Positions 21,763 through 36,256 are shown, counted from the first letter of the stretch. The stretch is 64,000 nucleotides of DNA from Enterobacteriaceae bacterium RIT693 (GCA_009668225.1 WJYK01000005.1:1-64000), one strand, 5' to 3'. Notes: generated by a model from the letters alone, not told the origin. Made by a program: numbers and translations.

Positions 21763-23304
21763 ATGCAACTGAATTCCACCGAAATCAGCGAACTGATCAA
21801 GCAGCGCATTGCTCAGTTCAATGTTGTGAGTGAAGCTCACAACGAAGGTACAATTGTTTCTGTAAGTGACGGTATTATCCGCGTTCACGGCCTGGCCGAT
21901 TGTATGCAGGGTGAGATGATTTCCCTGCCGGGAAACCGTTACGCTATCGCACTGAACCTGGAGCGCGACTCCGTAGGTGCTGTCGTTATGGGTCCATACG
22001 CTGACCTTGCCGAAGGCATGAAAGTTAAGTGTACTGGCCGTATTCTGGAAGTGCCGGTCGGCCGTGGCCTGCTGGGCCGCGTGGTGAACACCCTGGGTGC
22101 GCCAATCGACGGTAAAGGTCCGGTTGATAACGATGGCTTCTCGCCAATCGAAGTTATCGCACCGGGCGTAATCGAACGTCAGTCCGTCGACCAGCCGGTT
22201 CAGACCGGTTATAAATCCGTCGATGCGATGATTCCAATCGGCCGTGGCCAGCGTGAGCTTATCATCGGTGACCGTCAGACCGGTAAAACCGCGATGGCAA
22301 TCGATGCCATCATCAACCAGCGTGACTCCGGCATCAAATGTGTGTACGTGGCTATCGGCCAGAAAGCGTCCACCATTTCTAACGTGGTTCGTAAACTGGA
22401 AGAGCACGGTGCACTGTCCAACACTATCGTTGTTGTGGCGACGGCGTCCGAATCCGCTGCACTGCAATACCTGGCGCCATATGCCGGTTGCGCAATGGGC
22501 GAATACTTCCGCGACCGCGGTGAAGATGCGCTGATCGTATACGATGACCTGTCTAAACAGGCTGTTGCTTATCGTCAGGTTTCCCTGCTGCTTCGTCGTC
22601 CACCAGGCCGTGAAGCATTCCCAGGCGACGTGTTCTACCTCCACTCCCGTCTGCTGGAGCGCGCATCCCGCGTTAACGCGGAATACGTGGAAGCTTTCAC
22701 CAAAGGTGAAGTTAAAGGTAAAACCGGCTCACTGACCGCTCTGCCGATCATCGAAACCCAGGCGGGTGACGTTTCCGCGTTCGTTCCGACCAACGTAATT
22801 TCCATTACCGATGGTCAGATCTTCCTGGAAACCAACCTGTTTAACTCCGGTATTCGTCCGGCGGTTAACCCAGGTATTTCGGTATCTCGTGTTGGTGGTG
22901 CTGCTCAGACCAAGATCATCAAGAAACTGTCCGGTGGTATCCGTACCGCGCTGGCGCAGTATCGTGAACTGGCTGCGTTCTCTCAGTTCGCATCCGATCT
23001 GGACGAAGCAACCCGTAAACAGCTGAGCCACGGTCAGAAAGTGACCGAGCTGCTGAAACAGAAACAGTATGCCCCAATGTCTGTTGCACAGCAGGGCCTG
23101 GTGCTGTTCGCGGCTGAACGCGGTTACCTCGAAGACGTGGAACTGGCGAAAATCGGTAGCTTTGAAGCCGCACTGCTGGCTTACGCTGACCGTGATCACG
23201 CTCCGCTGATGCAAGAAATTAACCAGACCGGTGGCTATAACGATGAGATCGAAGGCAAGCTGAAAGGCATCCTCGACTCCTTTAAAGCAACCCAGTCCTG
23301 GTAA
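21763..23304 (+). CDS. atpA: ATP synthase F1 subunit alpha
   Basis: The non-catalytic nucleotide-binding subunit of the F1 hexamer, 513 residues. The Walker A loop is [11 protein letters not shown] (about residues 169-179), and the conserved arginine finger lies in the [17 protein letters not shown] signature (about residues 364-380). It starts 12 bases after atpH. Confidence 0.98.
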   Translation: MQLNSTEISELIKQRIAQFNVVSEAHNEGTIVSVSDGIIRVHGLADCMQGEMISLPGNRYAIALNLERDSVGAVVMGPYADLAEGMKVKCTGRILEVPVGRGLLGRVVNTLGAPIDGKGPVDNDGFSPIEVIAPGVIERQSVDQPVQTGYKSVDAMIPIGRGQRELIIGDRQTGKTAMAIDAIINQRDSGIKCVYVAIGQKASTISNVVRKLEEHGALSNTIVVVATASESAALQYLAPYAGCAMGEYFRDRGEDALIVYDDLSKQAVAYRQVSLLLRRPPGREAFPGDVFYLHSRLLERASRVNAEYVEAFTKGEVKGKTGSLTALPIIETQAGDVSAFVPTNVISITDGQIFLETNLFNSGIRPAVNPGISVSRVGGAAQTKIIKKLSGGIRTALAQYRELAAFSQFASDLDEATRKQLSHGQKVTELLKQKQYAPMSVAQQGLVLFAAERGYLEDVELAKIGSFEAALLAYADRDHAPLMQEINQTGGYNDEIEGKLKGILDSFKATQSW

Positions 23305-23355
23305 CGTCTTGGCGGCTTGCCTTAGGGCAGGCCGCAAGGCATTGAGGAGAAGCTC

Positions 23356-24219
23356 ATGGCCGGCGCAAAAGAGATACGTAGTAAGATCGCAAGCGTCCAG
23401 AACACGCAGAAGATCACCAAAGCGATGGAAATGGTCGCCGCTTCCAAAATGCGTAAATCGCAGGATCGCATGGCGGCCAGCCGTCCTTATGCAGATACCA
23501 TGCGCAAAGTGATTGGTCACCTTGCTAACGGTAATCTGGAATATAAGCACCCATACCTGGAAGAACGCGACGTTAAGCGCGTGGGCTACCTGGTGGTGTC
23601 GACCGATCGTGGTTTGTGCGGCGGTTTGAACATTAACTTGTTCAAAAAAGTGCTGGCGGATATGAAAGAGTGGTCCGATAAGGGCGTTCAGAGCGAACTC
23701 GCGATGATCGGCTCTAAAGGCGTTTCTTTCTTCAACTCCGTTGGCGGCAACGTGGTTGCTCAGGTTACTGGCATGGGAGATACCCCTTCCCTGTCCGAGC
23801 TGATCGGCCCGGTGAAAGTGATGCTGCAAGCCTACGACGAAGGTCGTCTGGACAAGCTGTACGTTGTCAGCAACAAATTTGTCAACACCATGTCTCAGGT
23901 TCCGACCATCACTCAGCTGCTGCCGTTACCGGCATCAGAAGATGAGGAGCTGAAGCGTAAATCCTGGGACTACCTGTACGAACCGGATCCGAAAGCGCTG
24001 CTGGACACCCTGCTGCGTCGTTATGTCGAATCACAGGTTTATCAGGGCGTCGTAGAAAACCTGGCCAGCGAGCAGGCCGCGCGTATGGTGGCGATGAAAG
24101 CCGCAACCGATAACGGCGGTAGCCTGATTAAAGAGCTGCGGTTGGTCTACAACAAAGCTCGTCAGGCAAGCATTACTCAGGAACTTACCGAAATCGTCGG
24201 TGGCGCGTCCGCGGTTTAA
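23356..24219 (+). CDS. atpG: ATP synthase F1 subunit gamma
   Basis: The central rotating shaft, 287 residues. The N-terminal helix ([20 protein letters not shown]) and the C-terminal helix ([15 protein letters not shown]) form the coiled-coil that turns inside the alpha-beta ring. The ATG follows TTGAGGAGAAGC. An ERIC repeat separates it from atpD, which is unusual. Confidence 0.97.
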   Translation: MAGAKEIRSKIASVQNTQKITKAMEMVAASKMRKSQDRMAASRPYADTMRKVIGHLANGNLEYKHPYLEERDVKRVGYLVVSTDRGLCGGLNINLFKKVLADMKEWSDKGVQSELAMIGSKGVSFFNSVGGNVVAQVTGMGDTPSLSELIGPVKVMLQAYDEGRLDKLYVVSNKFVNTMSQVPTITQLLPLPASEDEELKRKSWDYLYEPDPKALLDTLLRRYVESQVYQGVVENLASEQAARMVAMKAATDNGGSLIKELRLVYNKARQASITQELTEIVGGASAV

Positions 24220-24227
24220 CCAGGTTA

Positions 24228-25758
<1,531 letters not shown>

Positions 25759-25777
25759 CGCCTAATCGGAGGGTGAC

Positions 25778-26197
25778 ATGGCTTTGACTTATCACCTGGA
25801 CGTCGTCAGCGCGGAGAGCCAAATGTTCTCCGGTCTGGTCGAGAAGATCCAGGTAACGGGTAGCGAAGGTGAACTGGGTATTTTCCCGGGCCACGCCCCG
25901 CTGCTCACCGCCATTAAGCCTGGTATGATCCGCATCGTGAAGCAGCACGGACATGAAGAGTTTATCTACCTGTCCGGTGGTGTTCTGGAAGTGCAGCCGG
26001 GTAACGTAACCGTCCTGGCTGACACCGCGATTCGCGGCCAGGATCTCGACGAAGCACGAGCCCTGGAAGCGAAACGCAAAGCTGAAGAGCACATGCACAG
26101 CTCCCACGGTGATGTGGACTACGCTCAGGCTTCTGCTGAACTGGCTAAAGCGATCGCCAAACTGCGCGTTATCGAGTTAACCAAAAAAGCGATGTAA
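25778..26197 (+). CDS. atpC: ATP synthase F1 subunit epsilon
   Basis: The regulatory subunit of the central stalk, 139 residues. It has an N-terminal beta-sandwich with the [14 protein letters not shown] segment and a C-terminal helical hairpin that inhibits ATP hydrolysis. It is the last gene of the operon and is followed by a strong terminator. The ATG follows CGGAGGGTGAC. Confidence 0.97.
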   Translation: MALTYHLDVVSAESQMFSGLVEKIQVTGSEGELGIFPGHAPLLTAIKPGMIRIVKQHGHEEFIYLSGGVLEVQPGNVTVLADTAIRGQDLDEARALEAKRKAEEHMHSSHGDVDYAQASAELAKAIAKLRVIELTKKAM

Positions 26198-26216
26198 CTA
26201 CCTGCTTGAAAAGACA

Positions 26217-26252
26217 AATGCCAGTCCGGGAAACCTGACTGGCATTTTTTTA
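26217..26252 (+). terminator. atp operon terminator
   Basis: AATGCCAGTC and GACTGGCATT arms around a 9-base loop, followed by seven T residues, just after atpC. This is a strong intrinsic terminator. Confidence 0.92.
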
Positions 26253-26310
26253 TTCCTCAGCTTTATTTCACTCCAAAAATAATTGTAAAACCAACAGGAT
26301 AGCGCTATTC

Positions 26311-26439
26311 ATGAGTTTTTTGAGCAATCTTTTGGCCTCTAACCCCATGGATTCTGCCGCCGTTACTGCTATAAAGGACTCAAATAGTCTTGTGGCGGTT
26401 AAATTAGCAGCAGCGTATTTTTTGGTGCAAAATATGTAG
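26311..26439 (+). CDS. Possible 42-residue small ORF between atpC and glmU
   Basis: An ATG opens a 42-codon frame ending in TAG. An AGGA sequence lies 11 bases upstream, which is a rather long spacing. The predicted peptide is mildly hydrophobic at both ends, and I recognise no family. It overlaps a possible NagC site and probable glmU promoter sequence, so it may be chance. No homology can be tested here. Confidence 0.15.
   Translation: MSFLSNLLASNPMDSAAVTAIKDSNSLVAVKLAAAYFLVQNM
26417..26434. promoter_or_regulatory. Possible NagC operator upstream of glmUS
   Basis: The imperfect palindrome ATTTTTTGGTGCAAAATAT-like sequence has the AT-rich arms of NagC sites. E. coli glmUS is activated by NagC binding upstream of glmU. 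The position, about 60-75 bases before the glmU ATG, is closer than the distal E. coli site, so this is tentative. Confidence 0.35.
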
Positions 26440-26493
26440 AATTTTCAAAGCTAAATCGCTTTACTTCACACACTAAACAGATTCAGGACACGT

Positions 26494-27864
26494 ATGTCAA
26501 ACAGCGCAATGAGCGTGGTTATCCTTGCCGCCGGTAAAGGAACCCGCATGTATTCAGATCTTCCAAAGGTGCTGCACACGCTGGCCGGGAAGCCAATGGT
26601 TCAGCATGTTATTGATGCAGCTAATAAACTAGGCGCCCAGCGGGTTAACCTGGTGTACGGGCACGGCGGAGAATTGCTTAAGAAAACCTTGAGCGATAAC
26701 ACCCTCAACTGGGTATTGCAGGCTGAGCAGCTGGGAACCGGGCATGCAATGCAGATGGCGGCCCCGTTCTTTGCCGATGACGAAGACATTCTGATGCTGT
26801 ACGGCGACGTGCCGCTGATCTCCGTCGAGACATTACAGCGCCTGCGCGAAGCTAAACCTCAGGGCGGCATTGGTTTGCTGACCGTTAAGCTTGATGATCC
26901 TACCGGCTATGGCCGCATTGCGCGTGAAAACGACAAGGTTGTCGGTATCGTTGAACATAAAGACGCGAGCGAAGAGCAGCGCAAAATCAACGAAATCAAC
27001 ACCGGTATTCTGGTCGCTAACGGCGCAGACCTGAAGCGTTGGCTAGGCAAGCTTGATAATAACAACGCGCAAGGTGAGTTTTATATTACCGACATCATTG
27101 CGCTGGCTCACCGGGAAGGGCGTGAAATCGCCGCCGTTCACCCGGATCGCCTGAGCGAAGTTGAAGGTGTGAACAACCGCCTGCAGCTTTCTCGCCTGGA
27201 GCGTGTTTACCAAACCGAGCAGGCCGATAAGCTGCTGCTGGCAGGCGTGATGCTACGCGATCCGGCCCGTTTCGATCTGCGCGGTGAGTTAACTCATGGG
27301 CGCGATGTCGAAATTGATACTAATGTCATTGTCGAAGGCCGCGTTACGCTGGGTAACCGCGTAAAGATCGGCACCGGCTGCGTGATTAAAAACGCGGTTA
27401 TCGGCGATAACTGCGAAATCAGCCCGTATACGGTTATCGAAGATGCGACGCTTGAAGCCGCCTGCACCATCGGGCCATTTGCCCGCCTGCGCCCTGGTGC
27501 GGAACTCGCTGAGGGCGCTCACGTAGGCAACTTCGTTGAGATGAAGAAAGCGCGCCTGGGTAAAGGCTCCAAAGCCGGCCACCTTAGCTATCTTGGCGAT
27601 GCTGAGATTGGCGATAACGTGAATATTGGCGCGGGCACCATTACCTGTAACTACGATGGCGCGAACAAACATAAAACCATTATTGGTGATGACGTGTTTG
27701 TGGGTTCTGATACTCAGCTGGTGGCGCCGGTTACCGTGGCGCGTGGCGTTACGATTGGTGCCGGGACGACCGTCACCCGCGACGTGGCTGAAAATGAATT
27801 GGTGATCAGTCGCGTAAAACAAAAACACATTCAGGGCTGGCAGCGTCCGGTGAAGAAAAAATAA
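26494..27864 (+). CDS. glmU: Bifunctional GlmU: GlcN-1-P acetyltransferase / GlcNAc-1-P uridyltransferase
   Basis: Makes UDP-N-acetylglucosamine, the precursor of peptidoglycan and lipid A. The 456-residue protein has an N-terminal pyrophosphorylase domain with the [18 protein letters not shown] motif (about residues 11-28) and a C-terminal left-handed beta-helix acetyltransferase domain of hexapeptide repeats. It is followed by repeats and then glmS, the preceding enzyme in the pathway. Confidence 0.98.
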   Translation: MSNSAMSVVILAAGKGTRMYSDLPKVLHTLAGKPMVQHVIDAANKLGAQRVNLVYGHGGELLKKTLSDNTLNWVLQAEQLGTGHAMQMAAPFFADDEDILMLYGDVPLISVETLQRLREAKPQGGIGLLTVKLDDPTGYGRIARENDKVVGIVEHKDASEEQRKINEINTGILVANGADLKRWLGKLDNNNAQGEFYITDIIALAHREGREIAAVHPDRLSEVEGVNNRLQLSRLERVYQTEQADKLLLAGVMLRDPARFDLRGELTHGRDVEIDTNVIVEGRVTLGNRVKIGTGCVIKNAVIGDNCEISPYTVIEDATLEAACTIGPFARLRPGAELAEGAHVGNFVEMKKARLGKGSKAGHLSYLGDAEIGDNVNIGAGTITCNYDGANKHKTIIGDDVFVGSDTQLVAPVTVARGVTIGAGTTVTRDVAENELVISRVKQKHIQGWQRPVKKK

Positions 27865-27873
27865 CGGATTTAT

Positions 27874-27971
27874 ACCCCTCACCCTAACCCTCTCCCCACA
27901 GGGGAGAGAGGATCGTTCGGTGCGGTGTTTTTCTCCCTCGCCCCTTTGGGGAGAGGGCCGGGGTGAGGGGA
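27874..27971. repeat. C-rich palindromic repeat, copy 2 (paired, long inverted repeat)
   Basis: Two units face each other. CCCCTCACCCTAACCCTC on the left pairs with GAGGGCCGGGGTGAGGGG on the right, and each unit has its own small TCCCC..GGGGA hairpin. The whole could fold into one long stem in glmU-glmS mRNA. Confidence 0.82.
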
Positions 27972-28055
27972 TAACATAATCCTCCCCCCAAAAGCAGTAA
28001 CCATAAAAATAACCCCACTCTCTACAAGGCTCGGGGCTCCGGAAACACCGGAATA

Positions 28056-28181
28056 ATACCCTATGGATTTCGTGCTGTGGAAAGGCAGCAAGCTTGTAAA
28101 TCCCCGGGAGCTTACATCAAGTAAGTGACCGGGGTGCGCAAGCGCAGACAACGCATCCACAGTGCGAAAGACGACGGGTAG
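28056..28181. repeat. ERIC element between glmU and glmS
   Basis: About 126 bases from ATACCCTATGG to GACGACGGGTAG. The centre, AATCCCCGGGAGCTTACATC followed by AAGTAAGTGACCGGGGTG, is a very good match to the ERIC consensus. It lies 50 bases upstream of the glmS ATG in the transcript leader. Confidence 0.95.
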
Positions 28182-28233
28182 ACAACAGGTCAGCGACAAC
28201 ACATGGCTAACGCCATTATCAGGACTTTAAATT

Positions 28234-30063
28234 ATGTGTGGAATTGTTGGCGCAGTAGCGCAACGTGATATCGCTGAAATCCTTCTTGAAGGACTACGTC
28301 GTCTGGAATACCGCGGGTATGACTCTGCGGGCCTGGCGGTTGTGGACGACAAAGGTCAGATGACCCGCTTGCGTCGTCTGGGTAAAGTACAGAAGCTGGC
28401 AGAAGCGGCGCAAGAAACCGCTCTGCATGGTGGCACCGGTATCGCTCACACTCGCTGGGCAACGCACGGTGAACCTTCAGAGGTTAATGCTCACCCACAT
28501 GTTTCCGACCACATCGTCGTGGTACACAACGGTATCATCGAAAACCACGAGCCGCTGCGCGAAGCGCTGCAGGCGCGCGGCTACACGTTTGTCTCTCAGA
28601 CGGATACTGAAGTTATCGCTCACCTGGTTCACTGGGAGCTGGAGCAGGGCGGTACGCTGCGTGAGGCGGTTCTTCGTGCTATTCCTCAGCTCCGCGGCGC
28701 TTACGGTACCGTTATTATGGATACCCGTAACCCGGATGTTCTGCTGGCCGCACGTTCCGGTAGCCCGATGGTTATCGGCCTGGGCATGGGTGAAAACTTT
28801 ATCGCCTCCGATCAGCTGGCGCTGCTGCCGGTAACCCGTCGCTTCATCTTCCTTGAAGAGGGCGATATCGCCGAAGTGACTCGCCGCGCGGTCACTGTTT
28901 TTGATACCAAAGGCGAGCAGGTTAAGCGCCCGGACATCGAATCTAATCTGCAGTATGACGCGGGCGATAAAGGTATTTATCGTCACTACATGCAGAAAGA
29001 GATCTACGAGCAGCCGAACGCCATCAAAAACACCCTTGCCGGGCGTATCAGCCACGGCGAGGTTGATCTGACGGAGCTGGGGCCAAAAGCCAATGAAATG
29101 CTCTCTCAGGTCGAGCATATTCAAATCGTAGCCTGCGGCACCTCTTATAACTCCGGAATGGTTTCCCGCTACTGGTTTGAAGCGCTGGCCGGCGTGCCTT
29201 GTGATGTCGAAATCGCCTCTGAATTCCGCTACCGCAAATCTGCCGTGCGCCGCAACAGCCTGATGATCACCCTTTCCCAGTCTGGCGAAACGGCGGACAC
29301 CCTGGCGGCGCTGCGCCTCTCCAAAGAGCTGGGCTATCTTGGTTCACTGGCGATTTGCAACGTGGCTGGCTCTTCTCTGGTGCGCGAATCCGACCTGGCG
29401 CTGATGACCAATGCCGGCACGGAAATCGGCGTGGCTTCAACCAAAGCGTTCACCACCCAGCTCACCGTGCTGCTGATGCTGGTGGCGAAGCTGAGCCGCC
29501 TGAAAGGCGCTGACGCACAGATCGAGCACGATATCGTGCACGGCCTGCAGGCGCTGCCAAGCCGTATCGAGCAGATGTTGTCTCAAGATAAGCGTATCGA
29601 AGCGCTGGCGGAGGATTTCTCCGATAAGCACCATGCGCTGTTCCTTGGCCGTGGCGATCAGTATCCGATCGCGATGGAAGGCGCGCTGAAGCTCAAAGAG
29701 ATCTCCTATATTCACGCTGAAGCCTATGCGGCCGGCGAGCTGAAGCACGGCCCGCTGGCGCTGATCGACGCGGACATGCCGGTCATCGTTGTGGCACCGA
29801 ACAACGAGCTGTTGGAAAAACTGAAATCCAACATCGAAGAAGTTCGTGCCCGCGGCGGCCAGCTGTATGTCTTTGCCGACCGTGACGCTGGCTTTACCAG
29901 CAGCGACAACATGCACATCATCGAGATGCCGCATGTGGAAGAGGTGATTGCCCCAATCTTCTACACCGTGCCGCTGCAGCTGCTCTCTTATCACGTGGCG
30001 CTGATCAAAGGTACCGACGTGGACCAGCCGCGTAACCTGGCGAAATCGGTAACGGTCGAGTAA
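28234..30063 (+). CDS. glmS: Glutamine-fructose-6-phosphate aminotransferase
   Basis: Makes glucosamine 6-phosphate from fructose 6-phosphate and glutamine. The 609-residue protein starts [12 protein letters not shown], so Cys2 becomes the N-terminal nucleophile of the glutaminase domain. Two SIS sugar-isomerase domains follow, with CGTSYNSG and SQSGETADT motifs. The C-terminus [11 protein letters not shown] is the conserved sequence whose DNA is read by TnsD of Tn7. In E. coli the mRNA is controlled by GlmZ and GlmY small RNAs. The ERIC element alters the leader here. Confidence 0.98.
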   Translation: MCGIVGAVAQRDIAEILLEGLRRLEYRGYDSAGLAVVDDKGQMTRLRRLGKVQKLAEAAQETALHGGTGIAHTRWATHGEPSEVNAHPHVSDHIVVVHNGIIENHEPLREALQARGYTFVSQTDTEVIAHLVHWELEQGGTLREAVLRAIPQLRGAYGTVIMDTRNPDVLLAARSGSPMVIGLGMGENFIASDQLALLPVTRRFIFLEEGDIAEVTRRAVTVFDTKGEQVKRPDIESNLQYDAGDKGIYRHYMQKEIYEQPNAIKNTLAGRISHGEVDLTELGPKANEMLSQVEHIQIVACGTSYNSGMVSRYWFEALAGVPCDVEIASEFRYRKSAVRRNSLMITLSQSGETADTLAALRLSKELGYLGSLAICNVAGSSLVRESDLALMTNAGTEIGVASTKAFTTQLTVLLMLVAKLSRLKGADAQIEHDIVHGLQALPSRIEQMLSQDKRIEALAEDFSDKHHALFLGRGDQYPIAMEGALKLKEISYIHAEAYAAGELKHGPLALIDADMPVIVVAPNNELLEKLKSNIEEVRARGGQLYVFADRDAGFTSSDNMHIIEMPHVEEVIAPIFYTVPLQLLSYHVALIKGTDVDQPRNLAKSVTVE

Positions 30064-30090
30064 TTTTCATGCCGTTAATCCGTTGTGATT
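30030..30090 (+). other. Predicted attTn7 site
   Basis: The 3' end of glmS is highly conserved and, from Tn7 biology, contains the TnsD recognition sequence. Insertion occurs about 25 bases after the stop, near 30088. No Tn7 end or tns gene is present, so the site appears unoccupied. Confidence 0.55.
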
Positions 30091-30121
30091 AATTGACGAA
30101 AAAACGTTAAGTACCAGCCAG

Positions 30122-30157
30122 AAAAGCCCCGACCATAACGGTCCGGGGCTTTTTTAT
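30122..30157 (+). terminator. glmS terminator
   Basis: AAAAGCCCCG..CGGGGCTTTTTT arms around a short loop, with T residues at the end, about 60 bases after the glmS stop. It also faces the convergent hiuH gene, whose stop is just beyond it, and its A-run makes it potentially bidirectional. Confidence 0.88.
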
Positions 30158-30166
30158 ATTGATTGG

Positions 30167-30583
30167 TTAGCTGCCGCGGTAGGTCGAATAACCGAAGGGG
30201 CTAAGCAGCAACGGCACGTGATAATGCTCGCCTGATTTGCTGACGTGGATCACTACCGGCACATCCACAAAGAACGAGTCCTGCTTATGTGCCTTGTAGT
30301 ATTCGCCGGTTTCAAATGTCACTTTGTAATTACCCGGCTCAATGTCTTTTCCAGCAGGATAAAGTGCGCTAATGCGGCCGTCTGTGTTAGTCAGCCCCTC
30401 GCCCAGCCTTACCCATTTTTCACCGTCCTGTTTATCCAGAGTGACTTTTACACCTTCAGAGGGAGTGCCCGTCTGCTGGTTCAGGACATGAACGCTCAAT
30501 GGATTCTTTGTCGGTACATCGGCTGCGAACGCGGAAACCGAACTGGTAATCAGAGATAAGAAAAAAGCTTGTTTTAATGTCAT
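30167..30583 (-). CDS. hiuH: Periplasmic 5-hydroxyisourate hydrolase (transthyretin-like)
   Basis: Hydrolyses 5-hydroxyisourate, the unstable product of urate oxidation. The 138-residue protein begins with a signal peptide (MTLKQAFFLSLITSSVSAFAA, cleavage near residue 21). It continues with the transthyretin-related fold, including LSVHVLNQQTGTP, the HYHVPLLLSPFGYSTY segment and the hallmark C-terminal YRGS. It resembles E. coli HiuH (YedX). It sits alone between glmS and pstS, next to the Tn7 insertion point, a place where E. coli K-12 has no gene. Confidence 0.94.
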   Translation of the reverse strand: MTLKQAFFLSLITSSVSAFAADVPTKNPLSVHVLNQQTGTPSEGVKVTLDKQDGEKWVRLGEGLTNTDGRISALYPAGKDIEPGNYKVTFETGEYYKAHKQDSFFVDVPVVIHVSKSGEHYHVPLLLSPFGYSTYRGS

Positions 30584-30873
30584 CCTTAAACCCTCTTTGT
30601 TGTGGTTTCTTTATCTTAGTGGCAAAGGAAAGAATAAAAATTAAACAATCTGTGATACTTAACCGCGGAAGCTATGGCGAAGAAATGTATGGCGCTTAGG
30701 AAGTGCGACAAAGGCCGTGAGCCAAAGGCGTGAGAAGAGATGTCATAATTAGTGAAGGTGAACACAAATTGAACAAATATATTTTCAATGTTTGTTCTTA
30801 TTTTGAGGTAAGTGTTTATTAAAAATAAAATAATAAACAATGAGTTACTGTTATTTTGTTCAGTAAAAGTGCA
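30584..30873. other. hiuH-pstS intergenic region
   Basis: An AT-rich gap between the divergent hiuH and pstS genes. The only structure I see, apart from the Pho boxes to its right, is an inverted repeat GAACAAA / TTTGTTC at 30771-30797 with a 13-base spacer, which could be an operator for either gene. No coding sequence is supported. Confidence 0.5.
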
Positions 30874-30924
30874 TTGTCATAAAACCGTCATAATTCGTAC
30901 ATTTAACTGTCACCAAACTGTCCT
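30874..30924 (+). promoter_or_regulatory. Two PhoB boxes of the pst promoter
   Basis: Two 18-base Pho boxes, TTGTCATAAAACCGTCAT at 30874-30891 and CTGTCACCAAACTGTCCT at 30907-30924, are spaced by 15 bases. The pattern (direct repeats of a seven-base element separated by AT-rich bases) matches the E. coli pstS promoter almost base for base. The operon is therefore expected to be induced by phosphate starvation through PhoR-PhoB. Confidence 0.93.
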
Positions 30925-30981
30925 ATTTTCTACCCTGTATTTAATTAAACAACAATTTACGAACATCTGGCAGGAGACATT

Positions 30982-32022
30982 ATGAACGTTATGCGTACCA
31001 CTGTCGCAACTGTTGTCGCCGCGACCTTATCTCTGAGCGCTTCTACTGCGTTTGCAGCTGCAAGCCTGACTGGCGCTGGTGCAACTTTCCCTGCGCCGGT
31101 GTATGCCAAGTGGGCAGATACCTACCAGAAAGAAACGGGTAACAAGGTGAACTACCAGGGTATCGGTTCCTCCGGCGGCGTGAAGCAAATCATTGCTAAC
31201 ACCGTTGACTTCGGCGCTTCTGACGCCCCTCTGGCGGATGACAAATTACAGCAAGAAGGCCTGTTCCAGTTCCCTACCGTGATCGGTGGCGTGGTGCTGG
31301 CGGTTAACCTGCCGGGCTTCAAGTCTGGCGAGCTGGTGCTGGACGGCAAAACCCTGGGCGACATCTACCTGGGCACCATCAAAAAATGGAATGACCCGGC
31401 GATTGCTAAGCTGAACCCAGGCCACAAACTGCCGGATCAGAACATCGCGGTTGTTCGTCGTGCTGACGGCTCTGGTACTTCCTTCGTGTTCACCAGCTAT
31501 CTGGCTAAAGTGAACGAAGAGTGGAAAACCAAAATCGGCGCAGGCTCTACCGTTAACTGGCCAACCGGTCTGGGCGGTAAAGGTAACGACGGCATCGCGG
31601 CCTTCGTACAGCGTTTGCCAGGCTCCATCGGTTACGTTGAATACGCTTACGCTAAGCAAAACAACCTGACCTACACCAAGCTGCTGTCCGCTGACGGCAA
31701 GCCGGTTAGCCCGACCGAAGCAAACTTTGCTAACGCGGCTAAAGGCGCCGACTGGAGCAAATCCTTCGCACAGGATCTGACTAACCAGAAAGGTGACGAA
31801 GCGTGGCCAATCACTTCCACCACCTTCATCCTGGTCCACAAAGAGCAGAAAAACCCTGAGCAGGGCGCAGAAGTGCTGAAGTTCTTTGACTGGGCATACA
31901 AATCTGGCGCGAAAGAAGCTAACGCCCTGGATTACGCAACGCTGCCGGCCTCTGTGGTTGAGCAAGTTCGCGCTGCATGGAAGACCAATGTAAAAGACAG
32001 CTCCGGTAAGGCGCTGTACTAA
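30982..32022 (+). CDS. pstS: Periplasmic phosphate-binding protein PstS
   Basis: High-affinity phosphate receptor of the Pst ABC importer, 346 residues. A signal peptide ends at AFAA near residue 26, and mature residues begin [18 protein letters not shown]. The phosphate-contacting GSSGG and [10 protein letters not shown] segments are conserved. It is the first gene of the operon, under two Pho boxes, and a hairpin after its stop probably raises its level relative to the membrane components. Confidence 0.97.
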   Translation: MNVMRTTVATVVAATLSLSASTAFAAASLTGAGATFPAPVYAKWADTYQKETGNKVNYQGIGSSGGVKQIIANTVDFGASDAPLADDKLQQEGLFQFPTVIGGVVLAVNLPGFKSGELVLDGKTLGDIYLGTIKKWNDPAIAKLNPGHKLPDQNIAVVRRADGSGTSFVFTSYLAKVNEEWKTKIGAGSTVNWPTGLGGKGNDGIAAFVQRLPGSIGYVEYAYAKQNNLTYTKLLSADGKPVSPTEANFANAAKGADWSKSFAQDLTNQKGDEAWPITSTTFILVHKEQKNPEQGAEVLKFFDWAYKSGAKEANALDYATLPASVVEQVRAAWKTNVKDSSGKALY

Positions 32023-32034
32023 GTGCAAAAATCT

Positions 32035-34757
<2,723 letters not shown>

Positions 34758-34769
34758 TTGGAGAGCGCG

Positions 34770-35495
34770 ATGGATAACCTCAACTTAAACAAACACATTT
34801 CTGGCCAGTTCAACGCCGAGCTGGAGTACATCCGTACTCAGGTGATGACGATGGGCGGGCTGGTGGAACAACAGCTCTCCGACGCGATTACCGCGATGCA
34901 CAACCAGGACAGCGAGCTGGCGAAGCGCGTTATCGCCGGTGACCAGAAGGTCAACATGATGGAAGTGGCGATCGATGAAGCCTGCGTGCGCATCATCGCC
35001 AAACGCCAGCCAACCGCCAGCGACCTGCGCCTGGTGATGGCGATCATCAAAACTATCGCCGAGCTGGAACGTATTGGTGACGTAGCGGATAAAATCTGCC
35101 GCACCGCGCTGGAGAAATTCTCCCAGCAGCACCAGCCGCTGCTGGTCAGCCTCGAGTCGCTGGGGCGCCACACCGTGCAAATGCTGCATGACGTGCTGGA
35201 CGCTTTCGCGCGTATGGATCTGGATGAAGCGGTGCGTATCTACCGTGAAGACAAGAAAGTTGACCAGGAATATGAAGGCATCGTGCGTCAGCTGATGACC
35301 TACATGATGGAAGACTCCCGCACCATTCCAAGCGTGCTGACCGCGCTGTTCTGTGCCCGTTCTATCGAGCGTATCGGTGACCGTTGCCAGAACATCTGCG
35401 AATACATCTTCTACTTCGTGAAGGGGCAGGACTTCCGTCACGTGGGCGGCGATGAGCTGGATAAGCTGCTGGCGGGTAAAGATCCGAAAGAGTAA
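34770..35495 (+). CDS. phoU: Phosphate signalling regulator PhoU
   Basis: A negative regulator that connects the Pst transporter to PhoR and turns off the Pho regulon when phosphate is plentiful. The 241-residue protein is two three-helix bundles, each with the E/DxxxD metal-binding motifs of the family. I start at [12 protein letters not shown], preceded by TTGGAGAGC, rather than a TTG four codons earlier. It is the last gene of the pst operon. Confidence 0.96.
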   Translation: MDNLNLNKHISGQFNAELEYIRTQVMTMGGLVEQQLSDAITAMHNQDSELAKRVIAGDQKVNMMEVAIDEACVRIIAKRQPTASDLRLVMAIIKTIAELERIGDVADKICRTALEKFSQQHQPLLVSLESLGRHTVQMLHDVLDAFARMDLDEAVRIYREDKKVDQEYEGIVRQLMTYMMEDSRTIPSVLTALFCARSIERIGDRCQNICEYIFYFVKGQDFRHVGGDELDKLLAGKDPKE

Positions 35496-35512
35496 GTGCA
35501 CTTCTTCTCTGT

Positions 35513-35550
35513 CGCCCTCTCGCCTTTGGGGAGAGGGCCGGGGTGAGGGG
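35513..35550. repeat. C-rich palindromic repeat, copy 3
   Basis: GCCCTCTCGCC, loop, GGGGAGAGGGCCGGGGTGAGGGG between the convergent phoU and yiiM genes. The hairpin could terminate or stabilise both transcripts. Confidence 0.8.
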
Positions 35551-35553
35551 CTG

Positions 35554-36231
35554 TTACTTCCCGAACAAACGCCGCGAATTATCCTCGATCTTCCCTGAAA
35601 TCCTACGCTTCTGCATCGTTCTACTCCAGCTTACCGATAATCCCGCCGCTGACAAAAGCCGGTGATACTGTGAATCATCAAACGGCATATGCCAGGCGAT
35701 GGCGATAGCTTCTGCCACCGTCACGTCGCTAACGCGTGAAGCCAGCTCCAGCGGCGCATCGGCAGAAACATTCCCCGCCAGAATCACGCGGTAAAGCCAG
35801 CCGCAGTAGCCCGCTTCCTGCATCCGGGTCGCCATATCCTCAACGCCGAAATGGTAGTTAAGCTTAAAGCACGGCGAGCGAGGCTGGGTCACCTGAATCA
35901 GCGCTTCACCCCAGCGGTAGATATCGCCCATATAGACGTTCTTTTCCGTCATCCCTGCTGTAGACAGGTTTTCGCCGAAGGCCGGGGCGCTAAACAGCTC
36001 CGCTTTATCCGGGAAGATTTGCGCCCAGTGCTGATAATGCTCGCGGGGATAGTGGCACAGCGCCCTGTCCGGCCCGCCGTGAATTACCTTCTCCGCCTGT
36101 TCATCGCCCTCAAGCCCAAGCTCGGTCAGGCGAAGCTCACCGTCCACCTGAATCTTGGCGATGGCGCTGGGCCGGCTCCCTTCGTAATCACGAATCTGGC
36201 CTGCGTAAACCTGAAGCGGATAGCGATGCAT
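35554..36231 (-). CDS. yiiM: MOSC-domain protein YiiM (6-hydroxylaminopurine resistance)
   Basis: A molybdenum-cofactor-dependent enzyme of the MOSC family that detoxifies N-hydroxylated bases such as 6-N-hydroxylaminopurine in E. coli. The 225-residue protein has the conserved PRSPCFKLNYHFG segment with the probable cofactor-binding cysteine (about residue 115), and a C-terminal SWSRTMQKRRISGKIEDNSR tail. I start at MHRYPLQVYAG, preceded by GGGAG at 7 bases. sodA is next, as in E. coli. Confidence 0.94.
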   Translation of the reverse strand: MHRYPLQVYAGQIRDYEGSRPSAIAKIQVDGELRLTELGLEGDEQAEKVIHGGPDRALCHYPREHYQHWAQIFPDKAELFSAPAFGENLSTAGMTEKNVYMGDIYRWGEALIQVTQPRSPCFKLNYHFGVEDMATRMQEAGYCGWLYRVILAGNVSADAPLELASRVSDVTVAEAIAIAWHMPFDDSQYHRLLSAAGLSVSWSRTMQKRRISGKIEDNSRRLFGK

Positions 36232-36256
36232 AAGCAACTCCCTGCGAAATAGACAT

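Noticed and set aside
21616-23829. Long minus-strand frames opposite atpA and atpG
   Set aside because: Shadows of highly conserved, codon-biased ATP synthase genes.
30064-30166. Tn7-like transposon after glmS
   Set aside because: Neither Tn7 ends nor tns genes are present. The gap holds only the glmS terminator before hiuH.
34758-34769. TTG start of phoU four codons upstream
   Set aside because: The TTG falls inside the ribosome binding site used by the ATG at 34770, which matches the E. coli PhoU N-terminus.
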